Source: Verrucomicrobiia bacterium | GTDB taxonomy: Bacteria > Verrucomicrobiota > Verrucomicrobiia > Limisphaerales > Pedosphaeraceae | Assembly (NCBI GenBank): GCA_036268055.1 | Contig: DATAUW010000018.1 | Coordinates: 1 to 64,000 of the forward strand | Length of the DNA stretch: 64,000 bases | Direction of reading: 5' to 3' | Shown here: one piece after another, positions 48,911-57,822 of the stretch | Layout of the letters: every line of letters starts with the position of its first letter | Numbering within the stretch: the stretch's first letter is position 1 | The notes under the pieces: model-generated | Told to the model about the DNA's origin: nothing | Seen by the model: only the letters and a program-made list of their open reading frames with translations | Database searches by the model: none | Translations under genes and position numbers: made by a program

Positions 48911-49782
48911 TAGATGAACGCCTTCAGGAACTGGCCTCACTGCATGTGCTCGGCGCCTTGACGCCCGAAGAATCGCACACCTTCGAGGCCGAGTTGCGTG
49001 GCAACGCCGAATTGCGCGAATTCGTCACCAGCCTTTCCACCATTGCGGATGCCGTTGCCGGTTCCGTGCCACTGGTCACGCCGCCGCGTTCGTTGCGCGA
49101 CAAAATTTTAGCCCAGGTCGAGTCGCAACAAAAAATCGTTCCCCTCGTGCAACCAGACGAAGACGACGACGACGAGAAATCCGTCACGTGGTTCCCGTGG
49201 GCGCTCGCGGCGTGCTTTGCCGTTTTGTGTGGCTTGCTCTTCATGCGGCAGAACACCTTGAACGGCCGCCTGAACGACTTGAATCAACTCACCGCCGCCC
49301 TGCAAGCCACCACCAACGGTTTGCAAAGCACGGCAATGGCCTTGCAGACCACCAACACAACCCTGCAATCCGCCGTCACCACCTTGCAGGCCAACAATAC
49401 CGAACTCGAACACGCCCTCACCGAACTTCGCAAAAACAACAGCCTTGCGAACATCAAAGTGACCGTGCTCAATGCGCTGCTTGCCGATGAGCCCAAAGCC
49501 GTTGCCGTATCCTTGTGGAACGAGAAAACGCAAACCGGCGAATTCATCGGCCAAAGCCTCACCCCGCTGCCCGCCGACAAGGACTACCAGCTTTGGGTCA
49601 TTGACCCGCAATACGGCACGCCCGTGGACGCCGGTGTTTTCCAGGTAGACAGCGACGGCAAAGTGCGCATCCAATTCAAAGCCAAGCAGCCGATCAACAC
49701 CGCCGCCAAATTCGCCGTCACCCGCGAAGTCAAAGGCGGCTCGCCCACCCCCAAAGGCGAAATGGTCCTCATCGGCGGCTAA
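48907..49782 (+). CDS. RskA-like transmembrane anti-sigma factor with leucine-heptad stalk
   Basis: 291 residues. The cytoplasmic N-terminus (1-90; ELASLHVLGALTPEESHTFEAEL) is a zinc-free anti-sigma domain, followed by an acidic run (DEDDDDE) and one membrane helix (about 96-113). The periplasmic part starts with a heptad array, leucines exactly every seven residues at 118, 125, 132, 139, 146, 153, 160, 167 and 174, with polar T/N/A/Q residues between, then the RskA C-terminal domain (about 180-291; VAVSLWNEKTQTGEFIGQSL, DKDYQLWVIDPQYGTPVDAG). It should sequester the preceding sigma factor until a periplasmic signal triggers proteolysis. Confidence 0.9.
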   Translation: MIDERLQELASLHVLGALTPEESHTFEAELRGNAELREFVTSLSTIADAVAGSVPLVTPPRSLRDKILAQVESQQKIVPLVQPDEDDDDEKSVTWFPWALAACFAVLCGLLFMRQNTLNGRLNDLNQLTAALQATTNGLQSTAMALQTTNTTLQSAVTTLQANNTELEHALTELRKNNSLANIKVTVLNALLADEPKAVAVSLWNEKTQTGEFIGQSLTPLPADKDYQLWVIDPQYGTPVDAGVFQVDSDGKVRIQFKAKQPINTAAKFAVTREVKGGSPTPKGEMVLIGG

Positions 49783-49830
49783 TCCCCCCAGCACGGCAGA
49801 GCCGTCGCTCAGCCGCCCGAAAGTCGGCAG

Positions 49831-49975
49831 AGACAACTGATATCCTAACGCATTGTAGGGCTGCGCTGCCGCGCAGCCGTCCGAAGTCCCGCAGGGACGA
49901 CAGACCTTAGCCCAGCAATTTATTGCTGGGTTGATTTCCTCCACAAACCAAGTCCCGACCGGGACGAAAGAATTA
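49831..49975. repeat. Composite palindromic repeat (GTCCCGCAGGGAC / CCCAGC-GCTGGG family)
   Basis: Three nested palindromes in series: GGCTGCGCTGCCGCGCAGCC, GTCCCGCAGGGAC, and CCCAGCAATTTATTGCTGGG, ending in a degenerate GTCCCGACCGGGAC. The last two parts recur in the same order at 60012-60098, and the first recurs at both ends of the window. The leading words TGATATCCTAA are shared with the copy at 63.92 kb. Confidence 0.75.
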
Positions 49976-50012
49976 ATCACTTTGGAATAAAATCCTTAAT
50001 ACTCGCCCATGA

Positions 50013-50048
50013 CTTCTCATTAACCCCCAAACTTTGGCTGGGGGGGGG
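50013..50048 (+). repeat. CTTCTCATTAACCC hairpin element, copy 3
   Basis: CTTCTCATTAACCCCC, then an AAACTTTGGCT loop and a G-run that pairs with the C-run. Unlike copies at 51.1, 60.1 and 61.6 kb it is not followed by the AACTGTT palindrome. Confidence 0.65.
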
Positions 50049-50202
50049 AATTCCATCACCCTAAAGACCTTCTTCTATATCGAACGAAGCGAGGCGAGCA
50101 TCCTCTTATCACCCGCACGAATTCACGCCGGTCAAAAATTTCCTCCCACAATTTGCCGCGTTGGATTCGTTTGAACCACGTCGCAGGACGACCGAATTCA
50201 GC

Positions 50203-50230
50203 TTGCCTTTCCCCTCAATTATTGCAAAAT
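50203..50230 (+). promoter_or_regulatory. Candidate promoter of the small RNA
   Basis: TTGCCT (50203-50208), 16-base spacer, CAAAAT (50225-50230, four of six matches to consensus). Predicted start of transcription near 50236-50238. Confidence 0.3.
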
Positions 50231-50235
50231 ACACC

Positions 50236-50320
50236 CCGCTACTGAAATTGGTAGCGGATGCGGCTCGCGGCAAATGACCGCCATCTCTTGTCTTGCGACA
50301 GGTGATCGGCGATTTTTTTT
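50236..50320 (+). ncRNA. Candidate small RNA with intrinsic terminator
   Basis: About 85 bases in a 580-base gene-free stretch. A 5' hairpin has arms CCGCTAC and GTAGCGG (50236-50257). After a ~20-base single-stranded linker, a terminator-like hairpin pairs CGCCATC...TGTC with GACA...GATCGGCG and is followed by eight T residues (50279-50320). The nearest upstream gene ends at 49782, so this terminator has no gene to serve. A weak promoter lies immediately before the first hairpin. It could instead be a fossil repeat; no known RNA family is recognised. tRNA-Tyr starts 44 bases downstream. Confidence 0.4.
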
Positions 50321-50363
50321 CGAGTGATGCGGGCGCAAACGGTGATGATTCACCGGGCCGGTC

Positions 50364-50449
50364 GGTAGGATACCCAAGTGGCCAACGGGGGCAGACTGTA
50401 AATCTGCTGGCTTACGCCTTCATTGGTTCGAATCCAATTCCTACCACCA
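50364..50449 (+). tRNA. tRNA-Tyr (GTA)
   Basis: Acceptor arms GGTAGGA and TCCTACC pair fully, followed by A and an encoded CCA. The anticodon stem GCAGA/TCTGC encloses loop CTGTAAA with anticodon GTA (50398-50400). The long variable arm of a class II tRNA and a GGTTCGAATCC T-arm are present. Length 86 including CCA. No integrase gene or duplicated 3' end was seen, so it does not look occupied as an attachment site. Confidence 0.95.
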
Positions 50450-50531
50450 TTTTTAAACTTCGCTAACAATTCATTTTCCACTTGCTTTGCCCCTTGCACG
50501 TTTGCCATCGGTTAGCCACATTGGGCCAATC

Positions 50532-50993
50532 ATGGATACCGATTCGCCTTCCTCGCTCGAATCAACCCCAGCACTTTGGAATCCGAATGCTGCGGCCTGC
50601 TGGTGTCTCGTGTTTACCCCGGTTTTTGGAATGTTCTTGCACGCCCGCAATGCGGAAAGTTTAGGGCGGCTTGCGGAAGCCAAGGCAAACCGTATATGGC
50701 TTTATGTTGCAATCACATTTCTGGCCGTTACTTTGTTTACCATTTTTATTCCCCGGTTTCCACCAGGCATCGTGAGACTGTGTGGACTTGGAATTCTTTT
50801 GGGCTGGTACTTCAGTGTGGCAAAGAAGCAGGTTCAATACGTCAAAGAAACCTGGCAGGACCAATATCCCCGGAAAACGTGGGGAAAGCCGATCTTAATC
50901 GCGATCGGAGGCTTGGTTGCCTATTTCGTTATCGCGATAATTCTTGGCGTCATCAATGCCGTTGTCTTTGGTCGGATCACTTCCGGCAATTAA
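50532..50993 (+). CDS. Hypothetical membrane protein
   Basis: 153 residues from the ATG at 50532. Three to four hydrophobic segments (about 20-38, 57-77, 81-97, 122-146). The N-terminal motif LWNPNAAACWCLVFTPVFGMFLHARNAESLGR looks like a family pattern I associate with small uncharacterised inner-membrane proteins, where a W-N-P-N-A-A motif precedes the first helix. No enzymatic residues. It stands alone after the tRNA gene. Confidence 0.65.
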   Translation: MDTDSPSSLESTPALWNPNAAACWCLVFTPVFGMFLHARNAESLGRLAEAKANRIWLYVAITFLAVTLFTIFIPRFPPGIVRLCGLGILLGWYFSVAKKQVQYVKETWQDQYPRKTWGKPILIAIGGLVAYFVIAIILGVINAVVFGRITSGN

Positions 50994-51079
50994 GCATCAT
51001 TTGCCCGCATGACCGACTGTCTAAAAAATATCTTAAATAGAAGCAGCGAATTGTCAGTTCAACGCATGAAGTCCAAGCA

Positions 51080-51152
51080 CTTCTCATTAACCCCCAAGCT
51101 TTAGCTGGGGGAATTAACGCGAACGAATACACGAAACTGTTTTAACAGTTTC
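51080..51152 (+). repeat. Composite element: CTTCTCATTAACCC hairpin (copy 4) plus AACTGTT palindrome
   Basis: The hairpin at 51080-51111 is followed by GAAACTGTTTTAACAGTTTC (51133-51152), 53 bases from start to start. The copies at 60137 and 61574 have the same two parts at a spacing of 52, so they form one unit. It lies between the convergent ends of the membrane protein and glycosidase-like genes. Confidence 0.75.
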
Positions 51153-51174
51153 GTCCCCAGACACGTCTCCACCC

Positions 51175-53352
51175 CTAAAAACTCACCGCGAATTTCACCG
51201 GCTGCGATTGATTGGTAAACCGAATCCGCAACAATTTCTCCACCGGCGAATACTCAAAATTCTGAACCACTTGCCCTCCCTGTGTGATGCTCTTGGGAGC
51301 CTGCGGCGATCGCAACAAAATCAATCCCGGAGTATCCGCCACCCCTTCAACCGCGAAAGAAATCGCATAGTCAGACCGGCTCGTTACCAAAGCCCGCGCA
51401 GCCGACGCCAAAATCTGCGGCTGCCGACCCTTCGCCGCATCCAGGTCGCGAAGAAAATAGCGTTTGCCCGGTTCAATTTGAATGTTCGTCTGCATCCGCA
51501 ATTCCGAATCGAATAAATTAACAAAATGCCCCGAAAGCACCTTCGGATCACCCGCCACCGATTCATCCAACCCAGCGGCAATCACGTACGGTCCGCGCCG
51601 AAGCAAAAGATAATTCGTCTCCCGCCATTTCAATTTGGCATCCGCCGCCGCTTGCTTCACCAACCTGACGACCGTTTCGTCTCCCTCCACACTTGCGGCC
51701 AAACGCGCCGGATTTTCGCGCGCCCAAATCACTTTTCCCCGACCGCATTTCCATTCCGTCGGCGTCGTTGAATCGTGGACAGCCGATTTGAAATCCAACC
51801 TTTCAAACAGATGTTCCCGCGGCGTCGCGTAATGATTTGTGCCGCTGTTCCACCAATCACGCACGCGATTGTAAGGATCGGAATCGTCATCGCAAACCAC
51901 CAGCACGCCGCCTTGTTTCACCCACTTGGCCAAAGCGTTGTGATACTCGGGATCCAGCGGCTTCATGCCCTGATAAGTCAGCAGCAGCACCTTGAAACCC
52001 TGGAGATAATCCGGCGCGGTCACATTTTCCAACTGCACCGGCGTCACCGGCAAACCGCGTTTCAACAAAGGCATCGCGAGGCCGTACATCTGGCTCAGAT
52101 GCGGATCACTCGGCGTCGGATCGCCGCGCTCAAACATCAGCGAATCACTCGCGAGCACTCCAACCCCGCGCGTGCCGCAATCCCATTCAATTTCCTTTTG
52201 ATCCAAATCATTCAGCGTATTCATCACCGTCTGCAACTCCGTCGCGTACGCGGGCGGAATGGATTTACGATTTTCACGGCTCGCGGAACGCGGATAGCGC
52301 CCGTTGAAAATGCGCTCCGGCCACGGCGCAATTTCGTAATGCGATACCTCCGGTTGAAACAGCGACGCCACCAGCGTTGACTCCCAATTCCGCTGATAAT
52401 CGTTCCAATCATGATTGGGATTGTCCTCGATGGGATCGTTCAAATACCAAACGCGCCTTCCCGTGGCCCGCACGAGATTCTGCATCGCGCCATATTCGAG
52501 AAACGCCGTTTCAAACGTCCGGCTGCGGACCTCGCCGCGAAAACGATTCGGCTCGCGCGATGTCCCCGTCCACACCTGCGCAATGTAACCATCGCAACCA
52601 TTCAATCGCGCCAGGCTGGACTCCGGACTGACGATCCCCCATTGCGCATAATTAAGCAGGCTGTGAGTAGGCACGTAACATCTCACCTTTTTGCCCGTGC
52701 GATGATTAAAGTCCTGTACGTAATCGAACACCTGTTGCAACGCGCGCCGATAAAGAAAATATTTCAACTTGGAACTGCGCCACTGGGCGTCTACGGAACT
52801 ATTCGGCGGCTGCCACGCTTCGCCGTAATAATTCTGCCACTCGCGCTTGAAACCCTCCGAATACCCGCCGCGCACCCAAAATTCCGGCTCCTCCAAATGA
52901 ATGGCTTCCGCTCCCGAATCCAGCGCGCGCTGAACTCCCACGCACAGAAATTTTCCGTAATTCGTGCCGGGGCACATGTAATAGACATCGCCGCCGTGGC
53001 CGATCTTGTTTCCGTTGCGCTCCGTCTGCGCTTCGTCCTCGTGGCTGATGCCGTCGAAGCGACCGTAAAAATAATCCTGATAATTCCCCCACGCGACGCC
53101 CGTCATCACGTGAATGCGATACCCATGATCGCGCCACGTCTGAATCCGCTCAGGCAAACTCGCATCAATGCCATAAACCAGTGCCACGTCCGCGCGCAAA
53201 TTTCCAAAACTGCTCCACGGCTTGCTGGTTTGAAAACAAGTGCGCTCCAAAATCTGTCCCGGATCAGTGGAAAACGGCGCTTCAAGATCCTCCGCCAGCG
53301 AGGACGATACCACCGAGAAAAGGGCAAGCAGGCTTAATTGTAAAAGGCGCAT
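51175..53352 (-). CDS. Secreted glycoside-hydrolase-like protein (GH42-like architecture)
   Basis: 725 residues with a signal peptide (LLQLSLLALFSVVSSSLA, cut near 20). Residues ~40-360 read like a TIM barrel: YRIHVMTGVAWGN, SGAEAIHLEEPEFWVRGG (a Glu at the end of a strand, in the place of a GH42-type acid), and a YGEAWQPP segment like that of beta-galactosidases. Residues ~440-560 resemble the trimerisation/amidotransferase-like domain (FKVLLLTYQGMKPLDPEYHNALAKWVKQGGVLVVCDDDS), and the rest is beta-rich. Substrate unknown. A hairpin lies just before its start. Probably scavenges oligosaccharides outside the cell. Confidence 0.65.
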   Translation of the reverse strand: MRLLQLSLLALFSVVSSSLAEDLEAPFSTDPGQILERTCFQTSKPWSSFGNLRADVALVYGIDASLPERIQTWRDHGYRIHVMTGVAWGNYQDYFYGRFDGISHEDEAQTERNGNKIGHGGDVYYMCPGTNYGKFLCVGVQRALDSGAEAIHLEEPEFWVRGGYSEGFKREWQNYYGEAWQPPNSSVDAQWRSSKLKYFLYRRALQQVFDYVQDFNHRTGKKVRCYVPTHSLLNYAQWGIVSPESSLARLNGCDGYIAQVWTGTSREPNRFRGEVRSRTFETAFLEYGAMQNLVRATGRRVWYLNDPIEDNPNHDWNDYQRNWESTLVASLFQPEVSHYEIAPWPERIFNGRYPRSASRENRKSIPPAYATELQTVMNTLNDLDQKEIEWDCGTRGVGVLASDSLMFERGDPTPSDPHLSQMYGLAMPLLKRGLPVTPVQLENVTAPDYLQGFKVLLLTYQGMKPLDPEYHNALAKWVKQGGVLVVCDDDSDPYNRVRDWWNSGTNHYATPREHLFERLDFKSAVHDSTTPTEWKCGRGKVIWARENPARLAASVEGDETVVRLVKQAAADAKLKWRETNYLLLRRGPYVIAAGLDESVAGDPKVLSGHFVNLFDSELRMQTNIQIEPGKRYFLRDLDAAKGRQPQILASAARALVTSRSDYAISFAVEGVADTPGLILLRSPQAPKSITQGGQVVQNFEYSPVEKLLRIRFTNQSQPVKFAVSF

Positions 53353-53397
53353 GGGACTTTGATGCTAATGCGCCGCGGCATATTCATGCAACTCTCC

Positions 53398-53423
53398 TGT
53401 AGCAGCGGTCATAGGCCGCTACA
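53398..53423. repeat. Short hairpin TGTAGC...GCTACA
   Basis: TGTAGC and GCTACA arms around AGCGGTCATAGGCC, between the end of rlmI and the start of the glycosidase-like gene, both on the minus strand. The core GGTCATAG recurs in the inverted pair at 11.2-11.3 kb, so they may be related elements. Confidence 0.45.
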
Positions 53424-54648
53424 GATCGAACTCGATATAAATAGTCTTGAGATATTCGCCCTCCTTGAAATTCGCCGCGTGATCGGGCGCGTGCCCAGTC
53501 GTCGCAAGTTGAGAAAATTTCCGGCCCGACTTAGTCGCCGCATTACGCACCGCGTCGAAAAATTCCTCCGATGAAACATGTGCCGAACACGAAGCCGCTA
53601 CCAAAATACCCCCGCGATTCAACGCACGAATACCGAGCACCGCCAACCGTTCATAAGCGTGAATGGCCCCCACGCGCTCCGTCTCACGCTTCGCCAGCGA
53701 AGGCGGATCGAGGATGATCAAATCAAATTTATTCTTGGTCTCTTCCAACCAGTCAAACGTGTCCGCCTGAATAAATTCGTGCGGACATTTTGAAATCGCC
53801 TTCATTTCGTCGTTCAGTGAAAAATTGCGACGCGCACTCGCCAGAGCGTGCGCGCTGATGTCGAGATCACTCACCGATGCCGCACCGCCACGCGCAGCGT
53901 AAAGCGAAAACCCACCGGAAAAACTAAACGCATTCAGCACCGAGCGCCCACGGGCAAGCTTCTCGACGCGACGGCGATTCTCCCGCTGATCGAGAAAGAA
54001 ACCAGTTTTTTGACCACGCAAAACGTCGGCCTCAAATCGCAAACCCGTCTCGAGAAAAATCACGGGGCCGTCAAGCGGCGGGCCATGCAAAATTTGTCCG
54101 TCAGTAAATTTAAATTGCGCGGCCGCGAGTGACTGAATATTTCGGCTCAAACGCAGGACGGCGCGTTCATGCGGGATATGTTCACGAAACGGTGAAATAA
54201 TTTCATTCAAACGCGGTAACCACGCGGCGGTATAAATTTTTAAAACCAGCGTGTCGCCATAACGATCCAGCACAAGTCCCGGCCACCCGTCGCTTTCGCC
54301 ATTAATGCAGCGATAACCCGTGGTGGCCGTATCGAAAAGATTTTCGCGCCGCGCGAGAGTTTCCTTGAGACGCGCGAGCCACCAGTTGGCATCCACCGTT
54401 TGCGGCTTGCCGGCATGAAGGATGCGCACGCGAATGGGCGAATCAGGATCAAACAAACCAATCGCGAGAAAAGCATCTTTGCGGTCGTAAACAACGGCGA
54501 GTTCGCCCAGTTCACCGGCCCGATTTTGTTCGCGCACACTCTCAGCGAACAGCCACGGATGCCCGCCGCGCACGATGCTCTCCGCCGTCGCCGTCACGCG
54601 CAATCGAAGACGTGGAGAATTGCGGCTCGATGAATCGTTGGCTCTCAA
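53419..54648 (-). CDS. rlmI: 23S rRNA (cytosine) methyltransferase RlmI-type
   Basis: 409 residues. An N-terminal PUA-like domain ([23 protein letters not shown] region) is followed by a central EEHEE-type segment ([21 protein letters not shown]) and a SAM methyltransferase domain ([30 protein letters not shown]; catalytic-region [24 protein letters not shown]). RlmI makes m5C in 23S rRNA. The predicted start is a TTG; no better upstream start is in frame, and the true one may be slightly further inside. Downstream of the REC-only regulator by 60 bases. Confidence 0.87.
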   Translation of the reverse strand: MRANDSSSRNSPRLRLRVTATAESIVRGGHPWLFAESVREQNRAGELGELAVVYDRKDAFLAIGLFDPDSPIRVRILHAGKPQTVDANWWLARLKETLARRENLFDTATTGYRCINGESDGWPGLVLDRYGDTLVLKIYTAAWLPRLNEIISPFREHIPHERAVLRLSRNIQSLAAAQFKFTDGQILHGPPLDGPVIFLETGLRFEADVLRGQKTGFFLDQRENRRRVEKLARGRSVLNAFSFSGGFSLYAARGGAASVSDLDISAHALASARRNFSLNDEMKAISKCPHEFIQADTFDWLEETKNKFDLIILDPPSLAKRETERVGAIHAYERLAVLGIRALNRGGILVAASCSAHVSSEEFFDAVRNAATKSGRKFSQLATTGHAPDHAANFKEGEYLKTIYIEFDL

Positions 54649-54708
54649 ACGCCGCGATCATGCCGTCCGATTTGTGGGAAAGTCGAGGCGATTGCGCGCG
54701 TTCACCGC

Positions 54709-55173
54709 TCAAGCGTTGATGGTCGGCTTCTCGGCGAGGATGACCCAATAAAGGTGCAACGCACGCATCATCTCAACGAGTCCTTCAAAGTTCACCGGCT
54801 TGACCAGATACGTGTTCGCGCCGAGTTCGTAGGCGCGGTTGACATCCGGGTCTTCCTTGGAAGAAGTCATGACCACGATGGACAGGCGTTTCAGGCCGGG
54901 CTGTTCGCGCACCCACGCGATGACCTCAAAACCATTTTTGCGCGGCATCTTGAGATCGAGCAACATCAGTCCAGGCAGTGGATGGAGAATGCGGTCGTGA
55001 AATTGTTCTTCGCCGCGCAGATAAGTGATGGCGTCCTCACCATCGCGCACGCGATGAAGCGGATTGCTGATCTGGGCTTGTTTGAAGGCTCGTTCCAGAA
55101 AGAAGACGTCGTTCTCGTCGTCGTCCACCAATAAGATAGGATGTATAGTTACAGCGCTCACAATTTCCCTCAT
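54709..55173 (-). CDS. REC-only response regulator (Rcp1/CheY-like)
   Basis: 154 residues, a single receiver domain with no output domain: [18 protein letters not shown] (acidic pocket), phosphoacceptor Asp73 in [21 protein letters not shown] and YLVKPVNF. The pattern after Asp73 ([10 protein letters not shown]) is that of Rcp1-like regulators that serve phytochrome or hybrid kinases. It lies 195 bases downstream of the hybrid kinase gene on the same strand, which is its likely partner. Confidence 0.9.
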   Translation of the reverse strand: MREIVSAVTIHPILLVDDDENDVFFLERAFKQAQISNPLHRVRDGEDAITYLRGEEQFHDRILHPLPGLMLLDLKMPRKNGFEVIAWVREQPGLKRLSIVVMTSSKEDPDVNRAYELGANTYLVKPVNFEGLVEMMRALHLYWVILAEKPTINA

Positions 55174-55367
55174 GCCCGCGTCTCCCAGGCAAATCCGGAA
55201 GACATTTACTCCGAGACCGGTCGAACTTCAAGAAGTTCCAGATTAATTATTTTTTGGAGCGTTTGCTGCATACATAAATGACCTTGGGCGCATTCAGTTT
55301 TGGCAACCCGGAGGGTTACTTCCGCGCGCTGGGTGATCCCGCAACGGTTTCTGATTGCGCCTGTGTT

Positions 55368-57548
55368 TTATTTTTTGTCCAGAAGCTCCCGCACTTTCAG
55401 CGCGAGCGCATCAATCGTGTAGGGCTTCGTGAGAAATTCGCGGTCCTTGCCCAGTGTGCCGCGCAGGTTCATCGCTTCCTCCGTGTAACCGGAACAAAAA
55501 AGCACTTTCGTATCCGCAGAAATATTGTGCACGTAATCCGCCAATTCTTTTCCACCCATCTCAGGCATCACGACGTCGGTCACGAGAATGTCTATTTTAC
55601 GATTCTTATTCGCGTGCAATAAATTCATCGCCTGCCGTCCGTTCGACGCCGAAAAAACCGTGTAGCCAAGCTGCGTCAAATACGCCACGCCCAGTTCGCG
55701 CACCATCGGTTCGTCTTCCACCAGCAACACCGTTTCCGTCCCGGTGCGGCGTAATTTGATCGTCTCCGATTTTGCTTTCGTTTCTTCCACTGCATCCACG
55801 CGCGGCAAATAAACTTTGAAAGTCGTTCCCTGGCCAACCTCGCTGTACACCGCGATATGTCCGCCACTTTGCTTGACGATGCCGTGACAGGTCGCGAGGC
55901 CGAGACCCGTGCCTTTGCCTTGTTCCTTGGTCGTAAAAAACGGCTCGAACAATCGGGCGCGCACGTCAGGCGTCATGCCGCTGCCGTTGTCGCTCACCGC
56001 GAGCATCACGTATTCGCCGGGCGCGACTTCGCTGCGCATCTCGGCATATTTCTCGTCGAGCGTGACGTTCGCCGTCTCGATGGTGAGGCGCCCGCCCTTG
56101 GGCATGGCATCGCGGGCATTGACGGCAAGATTGAGAATGACCTGTTCGATCTGGCTGAGGTCAGCTTTCACGCGTCCCAAATTTTCGCCGGGATTGGTCA
56201 CGAGAATGATGTCTTCGCCGAGCAGGCGGCGCAGCATTTTTTCCATTTCGGAAATGCTCAGATTCAAACTCACGACCATCGGCTGCAACATTTGTTTGCG
56301 ACCGAAGGCGAGCAGTTGCCGCGTCAACGCCGCTGCCCGATACGCCGCCTGTTTCACGCCGGTCATGTGGCTGTGCGAAGGATGGCTCGGCTCCATGCGC
56401 AACAGCACCATGTCTGAATAACCAATGATCGCCGTCAAAATATTATTGAAATCATGCGCCACGCCGGCGGCAAGCTGCCCAATGGCCTGGACTTTTTGCG
56501 CCTGCAAAAATTGTTGCTCCAGGCGTTTGCGTTCCGTCACGTCGCGCGAGTTGAAAATAATTCCCGCCACATCAGTGTCGTCCAAAAGATTTTGCCCCAT
56601 CCCTTCGAGCGTGCGATACGTACCATCCTTGTGGCGAAAACGAAACGTGAGCCGTTCGGTATCGCCATTGGTTTTCAAGGCTTCGACGAAAGCTTTTTCG
56701 ACGATCTGCACATCGTCGGGATGCACGAACTCAAACGCATTTTTGCCGCGATATTCTTCCGGCGCGAAACCGAGCACCGAATAGATCGAGTGGCTTTCAA
56801 ATTGGATCGTGCCGTCCGCGCTGAGAATGGTGATGAGATCAAGCGCATTTTCCGTCAGCTTGCGGAAGTAAGCTTCGGTGTGCTGCAACTTCGCCGCCGC
56901 CTGCTCGCGCTCGATCACGCGGCCAAGTTGCGCGCCGACCTGCGACATGATTTTCAACAGCCGCGTGTCTGGCTCGTGTTCCACGCGCGAAAAAAATTCC
57001 AGCACGCCCGCCACGCCCGGCCCGATCACCAGCGGAAATGCGAACGCCGATATTAATTCCAGTGCTTTCACTTCGCCGGCTTTGGCAAGGGATTCCTCCT
57101 CCTGGATATTTTTCACCCAGACCGCTTTGCCGGTTTTGAAAACGCGCCCCGCCAATCCCATTCCTTTGGTCAAGCGAGATGCCTGCGTGGCGCGGCGAAA
57201 ATCTTCGAACATCCTTGTTTGCTCGCCGTGCCAAACATCGAGCGGCACCAAGTCCACCGAGCCGTCTTCCGCCGTGAGATACACATGCCCAATCGGCCAA
57301 CTGGTATAACCACAAATTTGATCGAGCGCGATTTGCATGGCTTCCACCACGCTCGCCGCTTGGTTCGCCGCCACGGTGATGGCCTGCAACAACTCCTGTC
57401 CCTGATGATTGTCGTTGAGATGTTGCACCGCGCGCTTGGCGATGGCTTGCGCCTCCAGACGCGCCGCGTTCTCGCGCGCAAGCTCAGTCTTGAGCCGCGC
57501 GATCTCCGCTTCCATTTCGTCCGCGTTGTGCATCATCTGGATTTTCAT
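55368..57548 (-). CDS. Hybrid sensor histidine kinase (GAF-PAS-HisKA-HATPase-REC)
   Basis: 726 residues from the ATG at 57548 (a GTG at 57557 is also in frame), no membrane helices, so cytosolic. A coiled-coil N-terminus (~1-45) is followed by GAF (~50-190), PAS (~225-350; SADGTIQFESHSIYSVLGF), HisKA (AAGVAHDFNNILTAIIGY, phospho-His), HATPase (DNGSGMTPDVRARLFEPFFTTKEQGKGTGLGLAT) and REC (VLLVEDEPMVREL, LVTDVVMPEMGG with the phosphoacceptor Asp). The GAF lacks an obvious chromophore cysteine. Signal unknown. Confidence 0.92.
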   Translation of the reverse strand: MKIQMMHNADEMEAEIARLKTELARENAARLEAQAIAKRAVQHLNDNHQGQELLQAITVAANQAASVVEAMQIALDQICGYTSWPIGHVYLTAEDGSVDLVPLDVWHGEQTRMFEDFRRATQASRLTKGMGLAGRVFKTGKAVWVKNIQEEESLAKAGEVKALELISAFAFPLVIGPGVAGVLEFFSRVEHEPDTRLLKIMSQVGAQLGRVIEREQAAAKLQHTEAYFRKLTENALDLITILSADGTIQFESHSIYSVLGFAPEEYRGKNAFEFVHPDDVQIVEKAFVEALKTNGDTERLTFRFRHKDGTYRTLEGMGQNLLDDTDVAGIIFNSRDVTERKRLEQQFLQAQKVQAIGQLAAGVAHDFNNILTAIIGYSDMVLLRMEPSHPSHSHMTGVKQAAYRAAALTRQLLAFGRKQMLQPMVVSLNLSISEMEKMLRRLLGEDIILVTNPGENLGRVKADLSQIEQVILNLAVNARDAMPKGGRLTIETANVTLDEKYAEMRSEVAPGEYVMLAVSDNGSGMTPDVRARLFEPFFTTKEQGKGTGLGLATCHGIVKQSGGHIAVYSEVGQGTTFKVYLPRVDAVEETKAKSETIKLRRTGTETVLLVEDEPMVRELGVAYLTQLGYTVFSASNGRQAMNLLHANKNRKIDILVTDVVMPEMGGKELADYVHNISADTKVLFCSGYTEEAMNLRGTLGKDREFLTKPYTIDALALKVRELLDKK

Positions 57549-57557
57549 GGCCTGCAC

Positions 57558-57787
57558 CAGACACTACGCGCGCCGCGGCTTTTTCGATGCCTCAATCGCG
57601 CGTATTCGCCCACAAGCCCACTCACTTAATTCGTCAAAATCCCCCTTTTGCCTAACCCCTTAAAACCAAGCCTCTTTGAATCCCTTTCCCAAAATGCTCG
57701 CCATCCCAAAAATCATCCTGCCAAAATCCCATTAATCCCCCAAAAACCCTTTTATTTCAATCATTTTAATAAATATTCAAATCCCTA
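57558..57787. other. Intergenic region before the sulfate transporter
   Basis: Divergent gap between the hybrid kinase and cysP. AT-rich with reiterated CCAAAA/CCCAAA words (57660-57760). No gene. It leads into the cysP promoter. Confidence 0.4.
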
Positions 57788-57815
57788 TTGACATAGTGTA
57801 GATTACTGCTAATCT
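57788..57815 (+). promoter_or_regulatory. Candidate promoter of cysP, apparently leaderless
   Basis: TTGACA (57788-57793, perfect), 16-base spacer, TAATCT (57810-57815). Transcription would start at about 57822, at or beside the ATG at 57823, and no Shine-Dalgarno is visible. Confidence 0.6.
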
Positions 57816-57822
57816 CTACCGC

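Noticed and set aside
50364-50449. Integrated element using tRNA-Tyr as attachment site
   Set aside because: No integrase, no duplicated tRNA 3' end and no shift in gene type downstream.
52411-53337. 308-residue open frame antisense to the glycosidase-like gene
   Set aside because: No ribosome site or domain; the sense gene has a signal peptide and coherent barrel motifs.
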